Below are positions 7,581-16,685 of a stretch of 64,000 nt of DNA, one piece after another (position 1 is the stretch's first letter; each line of letters opens with the position of its first letter). Under the pieces are notes generated by a model. It saw nothing but the letters and a program-made list of their open reading frames with translations. It did no database searches and was not told the DNA's origin. A program made the position numbers and the translations under genes. The DNA comes from an uncultured Clostridium sp. (GTDB taxonomy: Bacteria > Bacillota > Clostridia > Clostridiales > Clostridiaceae). The stretch covers positions 1 through 64,000 of the forward strand of contig NZ_CAKVJA010000002.1 in NCBI RefSeq assembly GCF_934754925.1, written 5' to 3'.

Positions 7581-8318
7581 ATGAAGATTTTAAATGTTAA
7601 TGATTTTAAGAAATTTAAAGATTTTTGGGTATTAGAAGGTGAAAAGGTTAATGTTATATTTTCTAATGCGAAAATGAATAGAAGCTTTAATAGACACACA
7701 GATGAAGGGGTTAATAATTTACTATCACTTAAAGGCGATTTTGCGGTTGATGAAGTTCAGTATATAAAACAAATACATAGTGATAAAGTGTTAGTTTATG
7801 ATAAAGAACAAAAAGATTTTATTGAAAATGAAGGAGATGCCATAGTTACTAAAGAAAAATCAGTAATTATTGGAGCTTTTACTGCTGATTGTGTTCCTGT
7901 AATACTAGTTGATGAAAGTACATCTACTATAGCAGCAATACATAGTGGGTGGAAGGGAACTTTTAATGATATAACTAAGAATGCTGCAGAAAAGATGATA
8001 AATGAATTTAATTGTGATGTATCTAATATAAAAGCATATATAGGGCCTCATATTAGACAATGTTGTTATGAAGTTTCAGAGGATCTAAAGGAGAAATTTA
8101 TTAACAAGTTTAATGTACCTAGTGAAAAACTTTTTAAGGGTAGAAATTTAAGTATGGAGTTATGTATTGAAGAAGATTTAAAGTCTTTAGGTATTAAGGA
8201 TGAGAATATTTATTCTTTTGCTTTATGTACTCATTGCGAAAAAGAAAACAAGCTTTTTTCTTATAGAAGAAGCAATGGAACATATGGAAGATTATTTTCA
8301 TTTTCATATATTAAATAA
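7581..8318 (+). CDS. pgeF: Purine nucleoside phosphorylase YfiH / laccase-domain protein PgeF
   Basis: A 245-residue protein of the YfiH/YlmD (multicopper polyphenol oxidase, DUF152) family. Members act on purine nucleosides and have been implicated in peptidoglycan editing. Zinc-site motifs are visible: ADCVPV, then IHSGWKGTF, then CCYEVSEDL, and near the end CTHCEK. In Bacillus the orthologue ylmD also follows the sigE-sigG-ylmC region. Here it lies 18 bases before phoP, suggesting co-transcription with the phosphate regulators. The symbol is assigned by family only. Confidence 0.85.
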   Translation: MKILNVNDFKKFKDFWVLEGEKVNVIFSNAKMNRSFNRHTDEGVNNLLSLKGDFAVDEVQYIKQIHSDKVLVYDKEQKDFIENEGDAIVTKEKSVIIGAFTADCVPVILVDESTSTIAAIHSGWKGTFNDITKNAAEKMINEFNCDVSNIKAYIGPHIRQCCYEVSEDLKEKFINKFNVPSEKLFKGRNLSMELCIEEDLKSLGIKDENIYSFALCTHCEKENKLFSYRRSNGTYGRLFSFSYIK

Positions 8319-8336
8319 ATTATTGGGGTGATAGAA

Positions 8337-9032
8337 ATGGCTAATGAAAAAATATTAGTAGTAGATGATGAAGAACATATTGCAGAACTTATAAATTACA
8401 ATTTAACTAATAACGGATATAAAGTAATTATAGCCAATAATGGAATTGATGCTGTAAAAGTTGCAATTGAAGAAAAGCCAAGTTTAATTTTATTAGATTT
8501 AATGATACCAGGAAAAGATGGATATGATGTTTGCAAAGAGATTAGGAGTAATAGTGAAATTAGAAACACTCCAATAATAATGCTTACTGCAAAAAGTGAA
8601 GAGTTTGATAAAATATTAGGTTTAGAGCTTGGTGCAGATGATTATATTACTAAGCCTTTTTCAGTAAGAGAATTACTTGCAAGAGTAAAAGCCGTATTAA
8701 GAAGAGTTTCTATTGTAGAGCCTGAAAATAATATATTAACTTTTGGAGATTTAGTGGCTGACTTTGATAAAAGAGAAATTCTTATTAAAGATAAAAAACT
8801 AGATTTAACACTTAAGGAGTTTGAGCTTCTTGAAATTTTAATTAGAAATAAAGGAAAAATTTTAACAAGGGATACTTTGCTAGATAAAATATGGGGATAT
8901 GAATATATAGGTGAAACAAGAACTGTAGATGTTCATATAAGATATTTAAGAAAGAAAATAGAGGCAGATGATAAAAATCCTAAATTTATTGAAACTATAA
9001 GAGGAGTAGGGTATAGGTTTAACCCTAACTAG
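8337..9032 (+). CDS. phoP: Response regulator PhoP (OmpR family)
   Basis: A 231-residue two-component response regulator. The receiver domain (1-120) has the acidic pair at D10/D11, the phospho-acceptor D54 (in LLDLMIPG) and the conserved K106 (ITKPFS). The winged-helix DNA-binding domain (about 130-230) shows LTLKEFELLEILIRNKG and RTVDVHIRYLRKKI and ends RGVGYRFN. An earlier in-frame GTG at 8328 is inside the Shine-Dalgarno GGGGTGA, so ATG 8337 is chosen. With phoR directly behind it and a Pho-box array before pstS, it is best read as the phosphate regulator PhoP. Confidence 0.9.
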   Translation: MANEKILVVDDEEHIAELINYNLTNNGYKVIIANNGIDAVKVAIEEKPSLILLDLMIPGKDGYDVCKEIRSNSEIRNTPIIMLTAKSEEFDKILGLELGADDYITKPFSVRELLARVKAVLRRVSIVEPENNILTFGDLVADFDKREILIKDKKLDLTLKEFELLEILIRNKGKILTRDTLLDKIWGYEYIGETRTVDVHIRYLRKKIEADDKNPKFIETIRGVGYRFNPN

Positions 9033-9038
9033 TATTTT

Positions 9039-10718
9039 ATGAAAAAACGTATTATAACATCAGTAGTAATTACAGTTATATTTGCATTGATCATAGTGAC
9101 AAGTGCCTTTATTACATTAGTAGATATAAATACTATAAATGATGCCAAGGAAGCATTATCTATATATAATGTGTGTTTTTCAAAAGAAGATTATACTAAT
9201 GAGGATTTATCTATATATAAATTTAAGGGGAATTCCGTTAGATTTACTGTAGTAAATAAAGATGGAGATGTAATATTTGATAATGAGACATCAGATTTAG
9301 AAAATCATAAAGACAGACAGGAAATTATAGATGCATTTAACAATGGTACTGGAAGTAGTGTTAGATTTAGTAATACATTATCCGCAAATATGGTTTATTA
9401 TGCAACTAAGATAAATGATAATATGGTTATTAGAAGTTCTGTTCCTATTAATAATATAAAGGTATTTACTTTAGGAACGCTAAAATATTATTTTGCTATT
9501 GTAATAGGGGTATTTTTACTGTCATTAGTATTGTCAGTGAAATTAGTTAAGATAATTGTATATCCCATTAAAGAGCTTGAAAAAATCACTGCTAAAATTG
9601 CAAATGGTAATTTAAATAAGAGAGCTATTATTGGAAATTATGATGAAATTGGTTTGTTAGCACAAACATTTAATAATATGGCAGATCAGTTAGAAATTAA
9701 AATAAATGACTCCCTAGACAAACAAAATAAGCTTGAGGCTATACTTGAAAGTATGGAAAGTGGAGTAATAGCAGTAGATAATAATGAAAATATAATATTA
9801 AGCAATCCATATTCTAAAAAATTATTTGACTTACAGGGGGATGTAATAGGTAAGAAGATATCATCCTGTATTATTGATTATGATTTAATTAATTTTATAA
9901 GAGAAGTTCCTGATATAGGCTCAAGAGAGATAAGGTTATTTCATCCGATAGAAAAAGAAATAAGAGTAAAAAAGGCACCTATTATAAGTGGAACAAAAAA
10001 TCAAATAGGTATAGTAATAGTGCTTCAGGACATTACAGATATTAAACGTCTTGAAAATATGAGAAGTGAATTTGTTGCTAATGTTTCTCATGAGCTGAAA
10101 ACACCATTGACATCAATTAAAGGCTTTTCTGAAACTTTAAGATATGTTGATGACTCTGAAACTAAGAATAAATTTTTAAATATCATTGATAAAGAAGCTG
10201 AAAGATTAACTAATTTAATTAGTGATATTTTAGTGCTTTCTAACATTGAAAATCTTCATAAGATGGATAATAGTAACTTTAGTCCAAGAGAGGTAATAGA
10301 AAATATAATTGATATAGTAAAAAAACAAGCAGATAAAAAGCAAATTAATATAAAATTTATAAATGAATTTAATAATGATATTATTGGAAGTAAGGATAAG
10401 TTCCATCAATTAGCTTTAAATTTAATAGAAAATGCTATCAAGTATTCTAATGAAAATGGAAATGTTAAAATACTTATAACATCTAATAATGGATATTTTA
10501 TTTTTAAAGTAATAGATGATGGTATAGGAATTCCTAAAGGTGATATTCCAAGGATTTTTGAAAGGTTTTATAGAGTAGATAAATCAAGATCTACAAGAGG
10601 AACAGGACTTGGACTTGCAATTGTTAAACATATTGTTAAATTATTTAACGGTGATATAACAGTTGATTCTGAAGTGGGTGTGGGAAGCACATTTACCGTA
10701 AAGATTAAAAATGAATAA
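9039..10718 (+). CDS. phoR: Phosphate-sensing histidine kinase PhoR
   Basis: A 559-residue membrane sensor kinase. Transmembrane segments lie at about 6-27 and 151-172, with an extracytoplasmic sensing domain between them. HAMP follows (172-224), then PAS (230-337), the dimerisation domain with the phosphorylated H351 in VSHELKTPLTS, and the ATPase domain (N box LNLIENAIKYS, G1 DDGIGIP, F box IFERFYRVD, G2 GTGLGLAI). The start lies 6 bases after phoP with no clear Shine-Dalgarno, so translation may be coupled to phoP. It phosphorylates PhoP when phosphate is low; Pst and PhoU probably signal to it. Confidence 0.9.
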   Translation: MKKRIITSVVITVIFALIIVTSAFITLVDINTINDAKEALSIYNVCFSKEDYTNEDLSIYKFKGNSVRFTVVNKDGDVIFDNETSDLENHKDRQEIIDAFNNGTGSSVRFSNTLSANMVYYATKINDNMVIRSSVPINNIKVFTLGTLKYYFAIVIGVFLLSLVLSVKLVKIIVYPIKELEKITAKIANGNLNKRAIIGNYDEIGLLAQTFNNMADQLEIKINDSLDKQNKLEAILESMESGVIAVDNNENIILSNPYSKKLFDLQGDVIGKKISSCIIDYDLINFIREVPDIGSREIRLFHPIEKEIRVKKAPIISGTKNQIGIVIVLQDITDIKRLENMRSEFVANVSHELKTPLTSIKGFSETLRYVDDSETKNKFLNIIDKEAERLTNLISDILVLSNIENLHKMDNSNFSPREVIENIIDIVKKQADKKQINIKFINEFNNDIIGSKDKFHQLALNLIENAIKYSNENGNVKILITSNNGYFIFKVIDDGIGIPKGDIPRIFERFYRVDKSRSTRGTGLGLAIVKHIVKLFNGDITVDSEVGVGSTFTVKIKNE

Positions 10719-10754
10719 TAAATTTAATAATAAAATATAAGAAAATGGTAAATA

Positions 10755-10799
10755 AAAATAAGGTAAAGATATTTAAAATATTTTTATCTTATTTTTTTT
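10755..10799 (+). terminator. Intrinsic terminator after phoR
   Basis: AAAATAAGGTAAAGATATT pairs with AATATTTTTATCTTATTTT (two G-U pairs), leading into a run of eight T. Confidence 0.75.
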
Positions 10800-10837
10800 T
10801 GATAATATTATTTCTTCTCTTACAAAAAATATACATA

Positions 10838-10898
10838 TTTAACCTTGTTTTAACATTTCTCTAACGTTATTTAACTTTTAAGTAATATTACTTTAACT
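10838..10898 (+). promoter_or_regulatory. PhoP-binding Pho-box array of the pst operon
   Basis: Five direct copies of a T(T/C)TAAC motif begin at 10838 (TTTAACC), 10849 (TTTAACA), 10860 (TCTAACG), 10870 (TTTAACT) and 10892 (TTTAACT). Spacings are 11, 11, 10 and 22 bases, so all lie on one face of the helix. This is the pattern of Gram-positive Pho boxes. The last copy sits in the -35 position relative to a TAATAT/TATTAT -10 near 10908-10916. Confidence 0.72.
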
Positions 10899-10967
10899 TT
10901 AGAGGAATAATATTATTTGTGTAAGGTATATGAATAAAAATTCATTTATGAAAATGGAGGAATAAAA

Positions 10968-11813
10968 ATGAGAAGTAAAAAATTGAAGTTAATGGTAGGA
11001 GCATTATTAGTAACTATGATAGGCGCAACATTTGTAGGATGTGGATCAAATGAAGATAATAATAAAGCTTCTAATGGTGACTCAGTAACAATTTCAATCT
11101 CAGGATCAACTTCAGTAGGACCATTAATGGAAAAGATTCAAGAAAAATATGAAGAAGAGAATAGTAATGTAACATTAGAGATACAACAAAATGGTTCAGG
11201 AGCTGGAATAAAAGATGTTATATCAGGTATTTCAGAAATAGGAATGTCTTCAAGAGAATTAAAAGATGAGGAAAAGACATCTGTCCAAGGAACAACAGTA
11301 GCATATGATGGAATTGCTTTATTAGTAAATCCCAATAATCCAGTTAAGAACATATCTTTAGACGATGTTAGAAAAATATATACAGGAGAAATTACTAACT
11401 GGAAAGAGCTTGGTGGAAAAGATTCACCAATAGTTGTAGTTTCAAGAGAAGAGGGTTCAGGAACAAGAGATGCATTTCAAGAAATAGTTGGTTATAAATC
11501 AGAAGAGTTGAAAAAGGATGCTACAATTTCAGATGGTAGTGGAGCTGTTAAAACTACTGTTGCTGGAAATGAAAATGCAATTGGATTTGCTTCTTTTGAA
11601 TATATTGATAACACTGTGAGCGCATTAAGTGTTAATGATGTAGAACCAACAGCTGAAAATGTTAAGGCTGGACAATATAAAATTTCAAGACCATTTATAT
11701 TAGTAACTAAAGAAGATACGTTAACAGAAGAAGGACAAAAATTAATTGACTTTGTATTAAGTAATGAAGGCCAACAAATAGTAGAAGAAAATAAATTAAT
11801 AACTATAGATTAG
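10968..11813 (+). CDS. pstS: Phosphate ABC transporter substrate-binding lipoprotein PstS
   Basis: A 281-residue exported phosphate-binding protein. The signal peptide MRSKKLKLMVGALLVTMIG ends in a lipobox with Cys25 (FVGCGS), so it is anchored as a lipoprotein outside the membrane. Phosphate-contact motifs are visible: ISGSTSVGPLMEKI, GSGAGIKDV, IGMSSRELKDEE and SREEGSGTRDAF. It is first in the pst operon, preceded by a Pho-box array and the RBS GGAGG. A terminator-like hairpin before pstC should make pstS messenger more abundant than the transporter subunits. Confidence 0.95.
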   Translation: MRSKKLKLMVGALLVTMIGATFVGCGSNEDNNKASNGDSVTISISGSTSVGPLMEKIQEKYEEENSNVTLEIQQNGSGAGIKDVISGISEIGMSSRELKDEEKTSVQGTTVAYDGIALLVNPNNPVKNISLDDVRKIYTGEITNWKELGGKDSPIVVVSREEGSGTRDAFQEIVGYKSEELKKDATISDGSGAVKTTVAGNENAIGFASFEYIDNTVSALSVNDVEPTAENVKAGQYKISRPFILVTKEDTLTEEGQKLIDFVLSNEGQQIVEENKLITID

Positions 11814-11833
11814 TTTTAATTCAATTGTAAAGG

Positions 11834-11857
11834 TGCCTCGGGTATTGAGGCATTTTT
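11834..11857 (+). terminator. Intercistronic terminator between pstS and pstC
   Basis: TGCCTC, 7-base loop, GAGGCA, then TTTTT. It probably allows partial read-through, setting a high pstS to pstCAB ratio. Confidence 0.75.
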
Positions 11858-11904
11858 ACTATATAAATAAATTAAAGTGTGTTATTACCATTAGGAGGAC
11901 TGAA

Positions 11905-12798
11905 ATGGTAGAGGAAAATAAAAATAATAAAAGTAAATATATTATAGACAAAGTTACAAGAGCCATATTTCTAGTATGTGCACTTATTGCTGTAATAAGT
12001 CTAATATTAATAATAGGATTTGTATTTTATAAAGGGCTAAGGCCATTTTTCGCAGAAGGAAAATCATTTACACAATTTATTTTTGGAACCGAATGGTATC
12101 CAACATCAGAAAATCAAAAGTATGGAATATTACCAATGATAATAGCATCTATTTATGGTACATTAGGAGCCTTAATAATAGGAGTACCAATAGGGTTATT
12201 AACAGCTATTTTTATTGCAGAGGTAGCTCCAAAGGGAGTATCTAAAATTATAATTCCAGCAGTTGAGCTTTTAGCTGGAATACCATCTGTATTATACGGA
12301 TTATTTGGTTTAGCAATAATAGTTCCTTGGATTCAAAGAACTTTCAATTTACCACAGGGACAAAGTTTATTAGCAGTAATTATTGTATTAGCAGTTATGA
12401 TGTTACCTACAATAATTTCAGTTTCTACTACTGCTATAAAAGCTGTTCCAAAAAGCTACAAAGAAGGTTCACTAGCACTTGGAGCTTCACATATAGAAAC
12501 AACATTTAAGGTTGTAGTACCTGCGGCTAAGTCAGGTATACTTGCAGCAATAGTATTAGGATGCGGAAGAGCAATTGGTGAAACAATGGCAATAATTTTA
12601 GTTGGAGGTAATTCAGTTCAAATACCAACATCTATTTTTGATAAGGTAAGACCTCTTACAAGTAATATTGCTTTAGAAATGGGATATGCAACACAATCTC
12701 ATCAAGAGTTGCTATTTGCAACAGGAGTTGTATTATTTGTATTTATCTTACTATTAAACTTAGTAATTTCAAAACTTTCTAGTAAGGAAGGTAAATAA
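11905..12798 (+). CDS. pstC: Phosphate ABC transporter permease PstC
   Basis: A 297-residue inner-membrane permease with six predicted transmembrane segments. The EAA-type cytoplasmic loop is seen in AVPKSYKEGSLALGASHIET, the site that docks the PstB ATPase. GIPSVLYGLFGL is a PstC/PstA family motif. The ATG at 11905 is preferred because TTAGGAGGAC lies just upstream; longer in-frame starts would run back into the terminator hairpin. It is followed by pstA after two bases. Confidence 0.95.
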   Translation: MVEENKNNKSKYIIDKVTRAIFLVCALIAVISLILIIGFVFYKGLRPFFAEGKSFTQFIFGTEWYPTSENQKYGILPMIIASIYGTLGALIIGVPIGLLTAIFIAEVAPKGVSKIIIPAVELLAGIPSVLYGLFGLAIIVPWIQRTFNLPQGQSLLAVIIVLAVMMLPTIISVSTTAIKAVPKSYKEGSLALGASHIETTFKVVVPAAKSGILAAIVLGCGRAIGETMAIILVGGNSVQIPTSIFDKVRPLTSNIALEMGYATQSHQELLFATGVVLFVFILLLNLVISKLSSKEGK

Positions 12799-12800
12799 AA

Positions 12801-13625
12801 ATGAGAAAATTTAAAGAAAATATCTTAAAGATATTATTATATTTATCAGCAATAATAACAGTTGGAATCTTAGTATTTATAATAGGATTCATATTTATAA
12901 AAGGTTATAAATTAATAAATTTAAATTACTTATTTGGAGAATATAAACCATCAGGTGGTGGTGGAATAAAACCATTTATTATTTCAACATTATATACTGT
13001 AGGATTATCATTGCTTATAGCAACACCAATAGGAGTACTTTCAGCTGTTTATTTACAAGAGTATGCAAAGCAAGGAAAGCTTGTAAGAGTAATTAGATAT
13101 TCAACAGAAGCATTAGCCGGAATACCATCAATAGTTTATGGATTATTTGGAGCAGCATTCTTTGTAAGTGCATTAAAGTTTGGTTATTCGCTTATAGCTG
13201 GATCATTAACTCTTTCAATAATTATATTACCAGTAATTATTCGTACAACAGAGGAATCATTAAAAGTAGTTCCACCTTCATATAGAGAAGCTTCATTAGG
13301 CCTTGGAGCAACAAGATTCCAAACTTTATATAAAGTAATACTTCCAAGTGCTATACCAGGTATACTTTCAGGTGTAATACTTTCTATGGGACGTGTAATT
13401 GGAGAGTCAGCAGCACTTTTCTTAACTGCAGGTACAGTTTATAAGATTCCTAAAAGCATAATGTCAAGTGGTAGAACTTTAACAGTTCATGCATTTCTTG
13501 AGACTAAAGAAAAAGGTGATATAGCATCAGCAGCTGCAGCAGGAATAGTTTTAATTGTAATGATTTTAATCTTAAATTTATTAGCTAAATTTATAAGTAA
13601 GAAATTTAATAAAGCTAATTATTAA
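12801..13625 (+). CDS. pstA: Phosphate ABC transporter permease PstA
   Basis: A 274-residue partner permease of PstC with six hydrophobic segments. Family motifs include LAGIPSIVYGLFG and the EAA loop VPPSYREASLGLGATRFQT. It pairs with PstC to form the membrane channel for phosphate. The start is two bases after pstC, indicating translational coupling. It ends about 100 bases before pstB, a gap that holds a tandem 11-bp repeat. Confidence 0.95.
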   Translation: MRKFKENILKILLYLSAIITVGILVFIIGFIFIKGYKLINLNYLFGEYKPSGGGGIKPFIISTLYTVGLSLLIATPIGVLSAVYLQEYAKQGKLVRVIRYSTEALAGIPSIVYGLFGAAFFVSALKFGYSLIAGSLTLSIIILPVIIRTTEESLKVVPPSYREASLGLGATRFQTLYKVILPSAIPGILSGVILSMGRVIGESAALFLTAGTVYKIPKSIMSSGRTLTVHAFLETKEKGDIASAAAAGIVLIVMILILNLLAKFISKKFNKANY

Positions 13626-13645
13626 ATTTTTAAGGTGTAATAAGT

Positions 13646-13678
13646 AGTATATAGTTAGTATATAGTTAGTATATATAT
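13646..13678. repeat. Three tandem 11-bp repeats before pstB
   Basis: AGTATATAGTT (13646-13656), AGTATATAGTT (13657-13667), then AGTATATATAT (13668-13678). On the opposite strand each of the first two units reads AACTATACT. The 11-base period matches one DNA turn and the Pho-box period, but a regulatory role is only a guess. Confidence 0.6.
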
Positions 13679-13726
13679 GAATTAACTATATCTTAAAGAA
13701 AACCAGATAGATTTTGAGGTGTAAAT

Positions 13727-14491
13727 ATGTCAAGTATAACAAAACCAGAAATTCAAGTTAGAAACTTAGAATTGTTTTATGGTGATAATAAAGCATTAAA
13801 AAATATTAACTTAGATATAGAATCAAAAAAAGTTACAGCATTAATAGGACCTTCAGGATGTGGAAAATCTACATTTTTAAGAACCTTAAATAGAATGAAT
13901 GATTTAATTGAAGGTGTTAAGATTAATGGTGAAATTTTAATAGATGGAAAAGATATATATAAGGAATATGATGAAATAGATCTTAGAAAAAAGGTAGGAA
14001 TGGTATTCCAAAAACCTAATCCATTCCCTATGTCAATTTATGATAATATAGCTTATGGGCCAAGAATACATGGCATAAAAGATAAAAAGAAATTAGACGA
14101 AATAGTTGAAACAAGTTTAAGAGGAGCTGCACTTTTTGATGAAGTAAAAGATAGATTAAAAAAATCAGCATTAGGTCTTTCTGGAGGGCAACAACAAAGA
14201 TTATGTATAGCTAGAACTATAGCAGTATCTCCAGAAATAATTTTAATGGATGAACCTACATCTGCATTAGATCCAATTTCAACTAACAAAATGGAAGAAC
14301 TTATGGATCAATTAAAGAAGCAATATACTGTTGTAATTGTTACCCATAATATGCAACAAGCTGGAAGAATTGCTGATAAGACTGCTTTCTTCTTATCTGG
14401 AGAGGTTATTGAGTACGGTAAAACCGAGGATATTTTCTATAGACCAAAGGATAAGAGAACCGAGGATTATATAACTGGAAGATTCGGATAA
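13727..14491 (+). CDS. pstB: Phosphate ABC transporter ATP-binding protein PstB
   Basis: A 254-residue ABC ATPase that drives PstCA. Walker A GPSGCGKST is at 41-49, the Q loop in GMVFQKPNPFPMS at about 91-103, the signature LSGGQQQR at 151-158, Walker B IILMDEP at 171-177, and the switch histidine in VTHNM. The motif TLNRMNDL after Walker A is typical of PstB. Start ATG follows TGAGGTGTAA. phoU begins 28 bases downstream. Confidence 0.97.
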   Translation: MSSITKPEIQVRNLELFYGDNKALKNINLDIESKKVTALIGPSGCGKSTFLRTLNRMNDLIEGVKINGEILIDGKDIYKEYDEIDLRKKVGMVFQKPNPFPMSIYDNIAYGPRIHGIKDKKKLDEIVETSLRGAALFDEVKDRLKKSALGLSGGQQQRLCIARTIAVSPEIILMDEPTSALDPISTNKMEELMDQLKKQYTVVIVTHNMQQAGRIADKTAFFLSGEVIEYGKTEDIFYRPKDKRTEDYITGRFG

Positions 14492-14519
14492 AATTTAATT
14501 TGTAATAGGGAGTGAGAGT

Positions 14520-15176
14520 ATGACAAGAAATCTATTAGACAAGAGAATGAAGTTATTAAGAACAGAGCTTGCTGAAATGGGAAGTTTAGTTGAAAAGCAA
14601 ATATACAATAGTATAGAAGCTTTTAAAAATAAAGATATGGAACTAGTAAAGCAAGTTATGGAAAATGACGATAAGGTCGATGAGTTAAATAGAAAGATTG
14701 AAGAACAATGTTTAAAGTTTATGGCCATGGAATCTCCAGTTGCTACAGATTTAAGAAAAATATTTGCAACTTCTAAGATAGTTACAGATTTAGAAAGAAT
14801 GGCTGATTATGCAGTTGATATATGTAAAATTGCCCAAAGAGTTGAATTAGATGTTTTAGGTGAAGAATGTGACCCTATTTGGCAAATGGTAGATATATTA
14901 AGAAAAATGATTAATAAATCTATTGAAGCTTTTGTTGCTGGGAATGTAGATGCAGCTTATGAAATATGCAAGATGGATGATGAGGTTGATATATTATATC
15001 GTGGATTATTTAACGATATGTTAAAGAAGATGGTAAAAGATGAAACTATAATAAATAAGGGTGCTCAAATATTATTTGCATCTAAATACCTTGAAAGAGT
15101 TGGAGATCATGTAACAAATATTTGTGAATGGATAATTTTTTCTGCAAAAGGTGATTATGTAGACTTAAATGAGTAA
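14520..15176 (+). CDS. phoU: Phosphate transport regulator PhoU
   Basis: A 218-residue all-helical protein built of two three-helix repeats, each with a metal-binding acidic motif (seen around DDKVDELNRKIEE and DDEVDILYRGLF). It inhibits signalling by PhoR when phosphate is plentiful and restrains Pst uptake. It is the last gene of the pst operon, preceded by AGGGAGTGAG and followed by a terminator. Confidence 0.95.
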   Translation: MTRNLLDKRMKLLRTELAEMGSLVEKQIYNSIEAFKNKDMELVKQVMENDDKVDELNRKIEEQCLKFMAMESPVATDLRKIFATSKIVTDLERMADYAVDICKIAQRVELDVLGEECDPIWQMVDILRKMINKSIEAFVAGNVDAAYEICKMDDEVDILYRGLFNDMLKKMVKDETIINKGAQILFASKYLERVGDHVTNICEWIIFSAKGDYVDLNE

Positions 15177-15182
15177 TAATAA

Positions 15183-15212
15183 AGGATATGGGGTAACCTA
15201 TATTCTTTTTTT
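15183..15212 (+). terminator. Intrinsic terminator after phoU
   Basis: AGGATATGGG-GTAA-CCTATATTCT, ten pairs including two G-U, followed by seven T. Confidence 0.8.
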
Positions 15213-15281
15213 ATCTAATAATTTGAAAAATTAAATATAGATAGTTTAAAATTTAATTTAAGTAATTAACTTAACTGTTAG

Positions 15282-15310
15282 TTGACTGAATAAAATTATT
15301 AGGTTAATAT
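15282..15310 (+). promoter_or_regulatory. Sigma A promoter before the PDZ/radical-SAM gene
   Basis: TTGACT (15282-15287), 17 bases, TAATAT (15305-15310). Confidence 0.6.
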
Positions 15311-15347
15311 ATCATAGAGATGATAGGTAATTATAGGAGTGGACATT

Positions 15348-16685
15348 ATGAAGAATGTAATAACAAGTGTAATGCCTGATAGTATTGCTGAAGAAGTCGG
15401 CATTGAAGTAAATGATATTTTATTATCAGTAAATGGAGAAAAGATAGTTGATATTATAGACTACAGGTTTTTAACTAATGATGAAGAAATAGTATTAGAG
15501 ATACAAAAACCGAATGGAGAGATTTGGGACTATGAAATAGAGAAAGACTATGGAGAAGAGTTAGGTCTTGAATTCGGTGGCGGTATTATGGATAAAGCAA
15601 AAAGATGTAGTAATAAATGTATGTTTTGCTTTATAGACCAAAATCCAAAAGGGATGAGAGAAACCCTTTATTTTAAGGATGATGATTCGCGTCTTTCATT
15701 CTTACAAGGTAATTTTGTTACTTTAACAAATATGAAGGATGAGGATATAGAAAGAATTATAAGATATAGAATAAGTCCTATAAATATTTCTGTACATACA
15801 ACAAATCCAGATTTAAGAGTTAAAATGCTTGGAAATAGATTTGCAGGAACAGTATATGAAAGAATGAAGAGGCTTGCAGATGCAGGAATAGAAATGCATT
15901 GTCAAATAGTTCTTATACCAGAAGTTAATAATGGAGAAGAATTAAAAAGAACTATTACTGAGTTATATGAATTATATCCAGCAGTTTCAAATATTGCAGT
16001 AGTACCAATTGGAGTTACTAAATATAGAGAAGGATTAGTTCAAGTAAAGACATTTACTAAAGAATCAGCAAGAAAAGAATTAGAAATGGTTATGGAGTTC
16101 CAAAAGAAATTCATAGAGGAGATAAATGATCCATTTGTAAGATTTTCTGATGAATTTTATTTAGTTTCAGGTATAGATGTACCTGAAGAGAACTTTTATA
16201 ATGGATATGAGCAAATAGAAGATGGAATTGGTATGATTAGATGCTTTAGAGAAGCTATAAACTATACTGCTCAAGATTTAAATAAAAATATAAAAGGAAC
16301 TTTTTCAATTCCAACTGGAAAACTTGCTTTTGATGAAGTAAGCAATGGAATGAAGAAGTTGATGGAAGTTAACCCTAATATTAAAATAGATACATATAAA
16401 ATTATTAATCATTTCTTTGGAGAAACTATAACTGTTGCAGGACTTCTTACAGGGACAGATATAATAGGACAATTAAAAGGAAAGATTAATAGCGAGTACT
16501 TAATTATGCCTAATAATATGTTTAGAAAAGGATATGAGCTAGGGCCAGCTGAATATATTATGTTAGATGATACAAAGATAGATGATATAGAAAGAGAATT
16601 AGGTGTTAAGGTTCTTGTATGTGATCATACAGGAGAAGATATAGTAAGCATAATAAATGATACATGTCAGGAGGAAGAAGAATAA
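15348..16685 (+). CDS. PDZ and radical-SAM protein, DUF512 family
   Basis: A 445-residue protein of the clostridial DUF512 family. An N-terminal PDZ-like domain (about 1-60, with PDSIAEEVGIEVNDILLSVNG) leads into a radical-SAM-like core with the CX3CX2C cluster at C87, C91 and C94 (CSNKCMFC), followed by the DUF512 C-terminal domain. The reaction is unknown to me. The ATG at 15348 is chosen because AGGAG lies eight bases upstream; an in-frame GTG at 15339 overlaps that site. Its stop overlaps the der start by one base, and the neighbourhood with der and gpsA is a conserved clostridial arrangement. Confidence 0.85.
   Translation: MKNVITSVMPDSIAEEVGIEVNDILLSVNGEKIVDIIDYRFLTNDEEIVLEIQKPNGEIWDYEIEKDYGEELGLEFGGGIMDKAKRCSNKCMFCFIDQNPKGMRETLYFKDDDSRLSFLQGNFVTLTNMKDEDIERIIRYRISPINISVHTTNPDLRVKMLGNRFAGTVYERMKRLADAGIEMHCQIVLIPEVNNGEELKRTITELYELYPAVSNIAVVPIGVTKYREGLVQVKTFTKESARKELEMVMEFQKKFIEEINDPFVRFSDEFYLVSGIDVPEENFYNGYEQIEDGIGMIRCFREAINYTAQDLNKNIKGTFSIPTGKLAFDEVSNGMKKLMEVNPNIKIDTYKIINHFFGETITVAGLLTGTDIIGQLKGKINSEYLIMPNNMFRKGYELGPAEYIMLDDTKIDDIERELGVKVLVCDHTGEDIVSIINDTCQEEEE

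Noticed and set aside
11833..11904. N-terminal extension of pstC to 11833
   Set aside because: It begins in the pstS-pstC terminator hairpin; ATG 11905 has a strong RBS.
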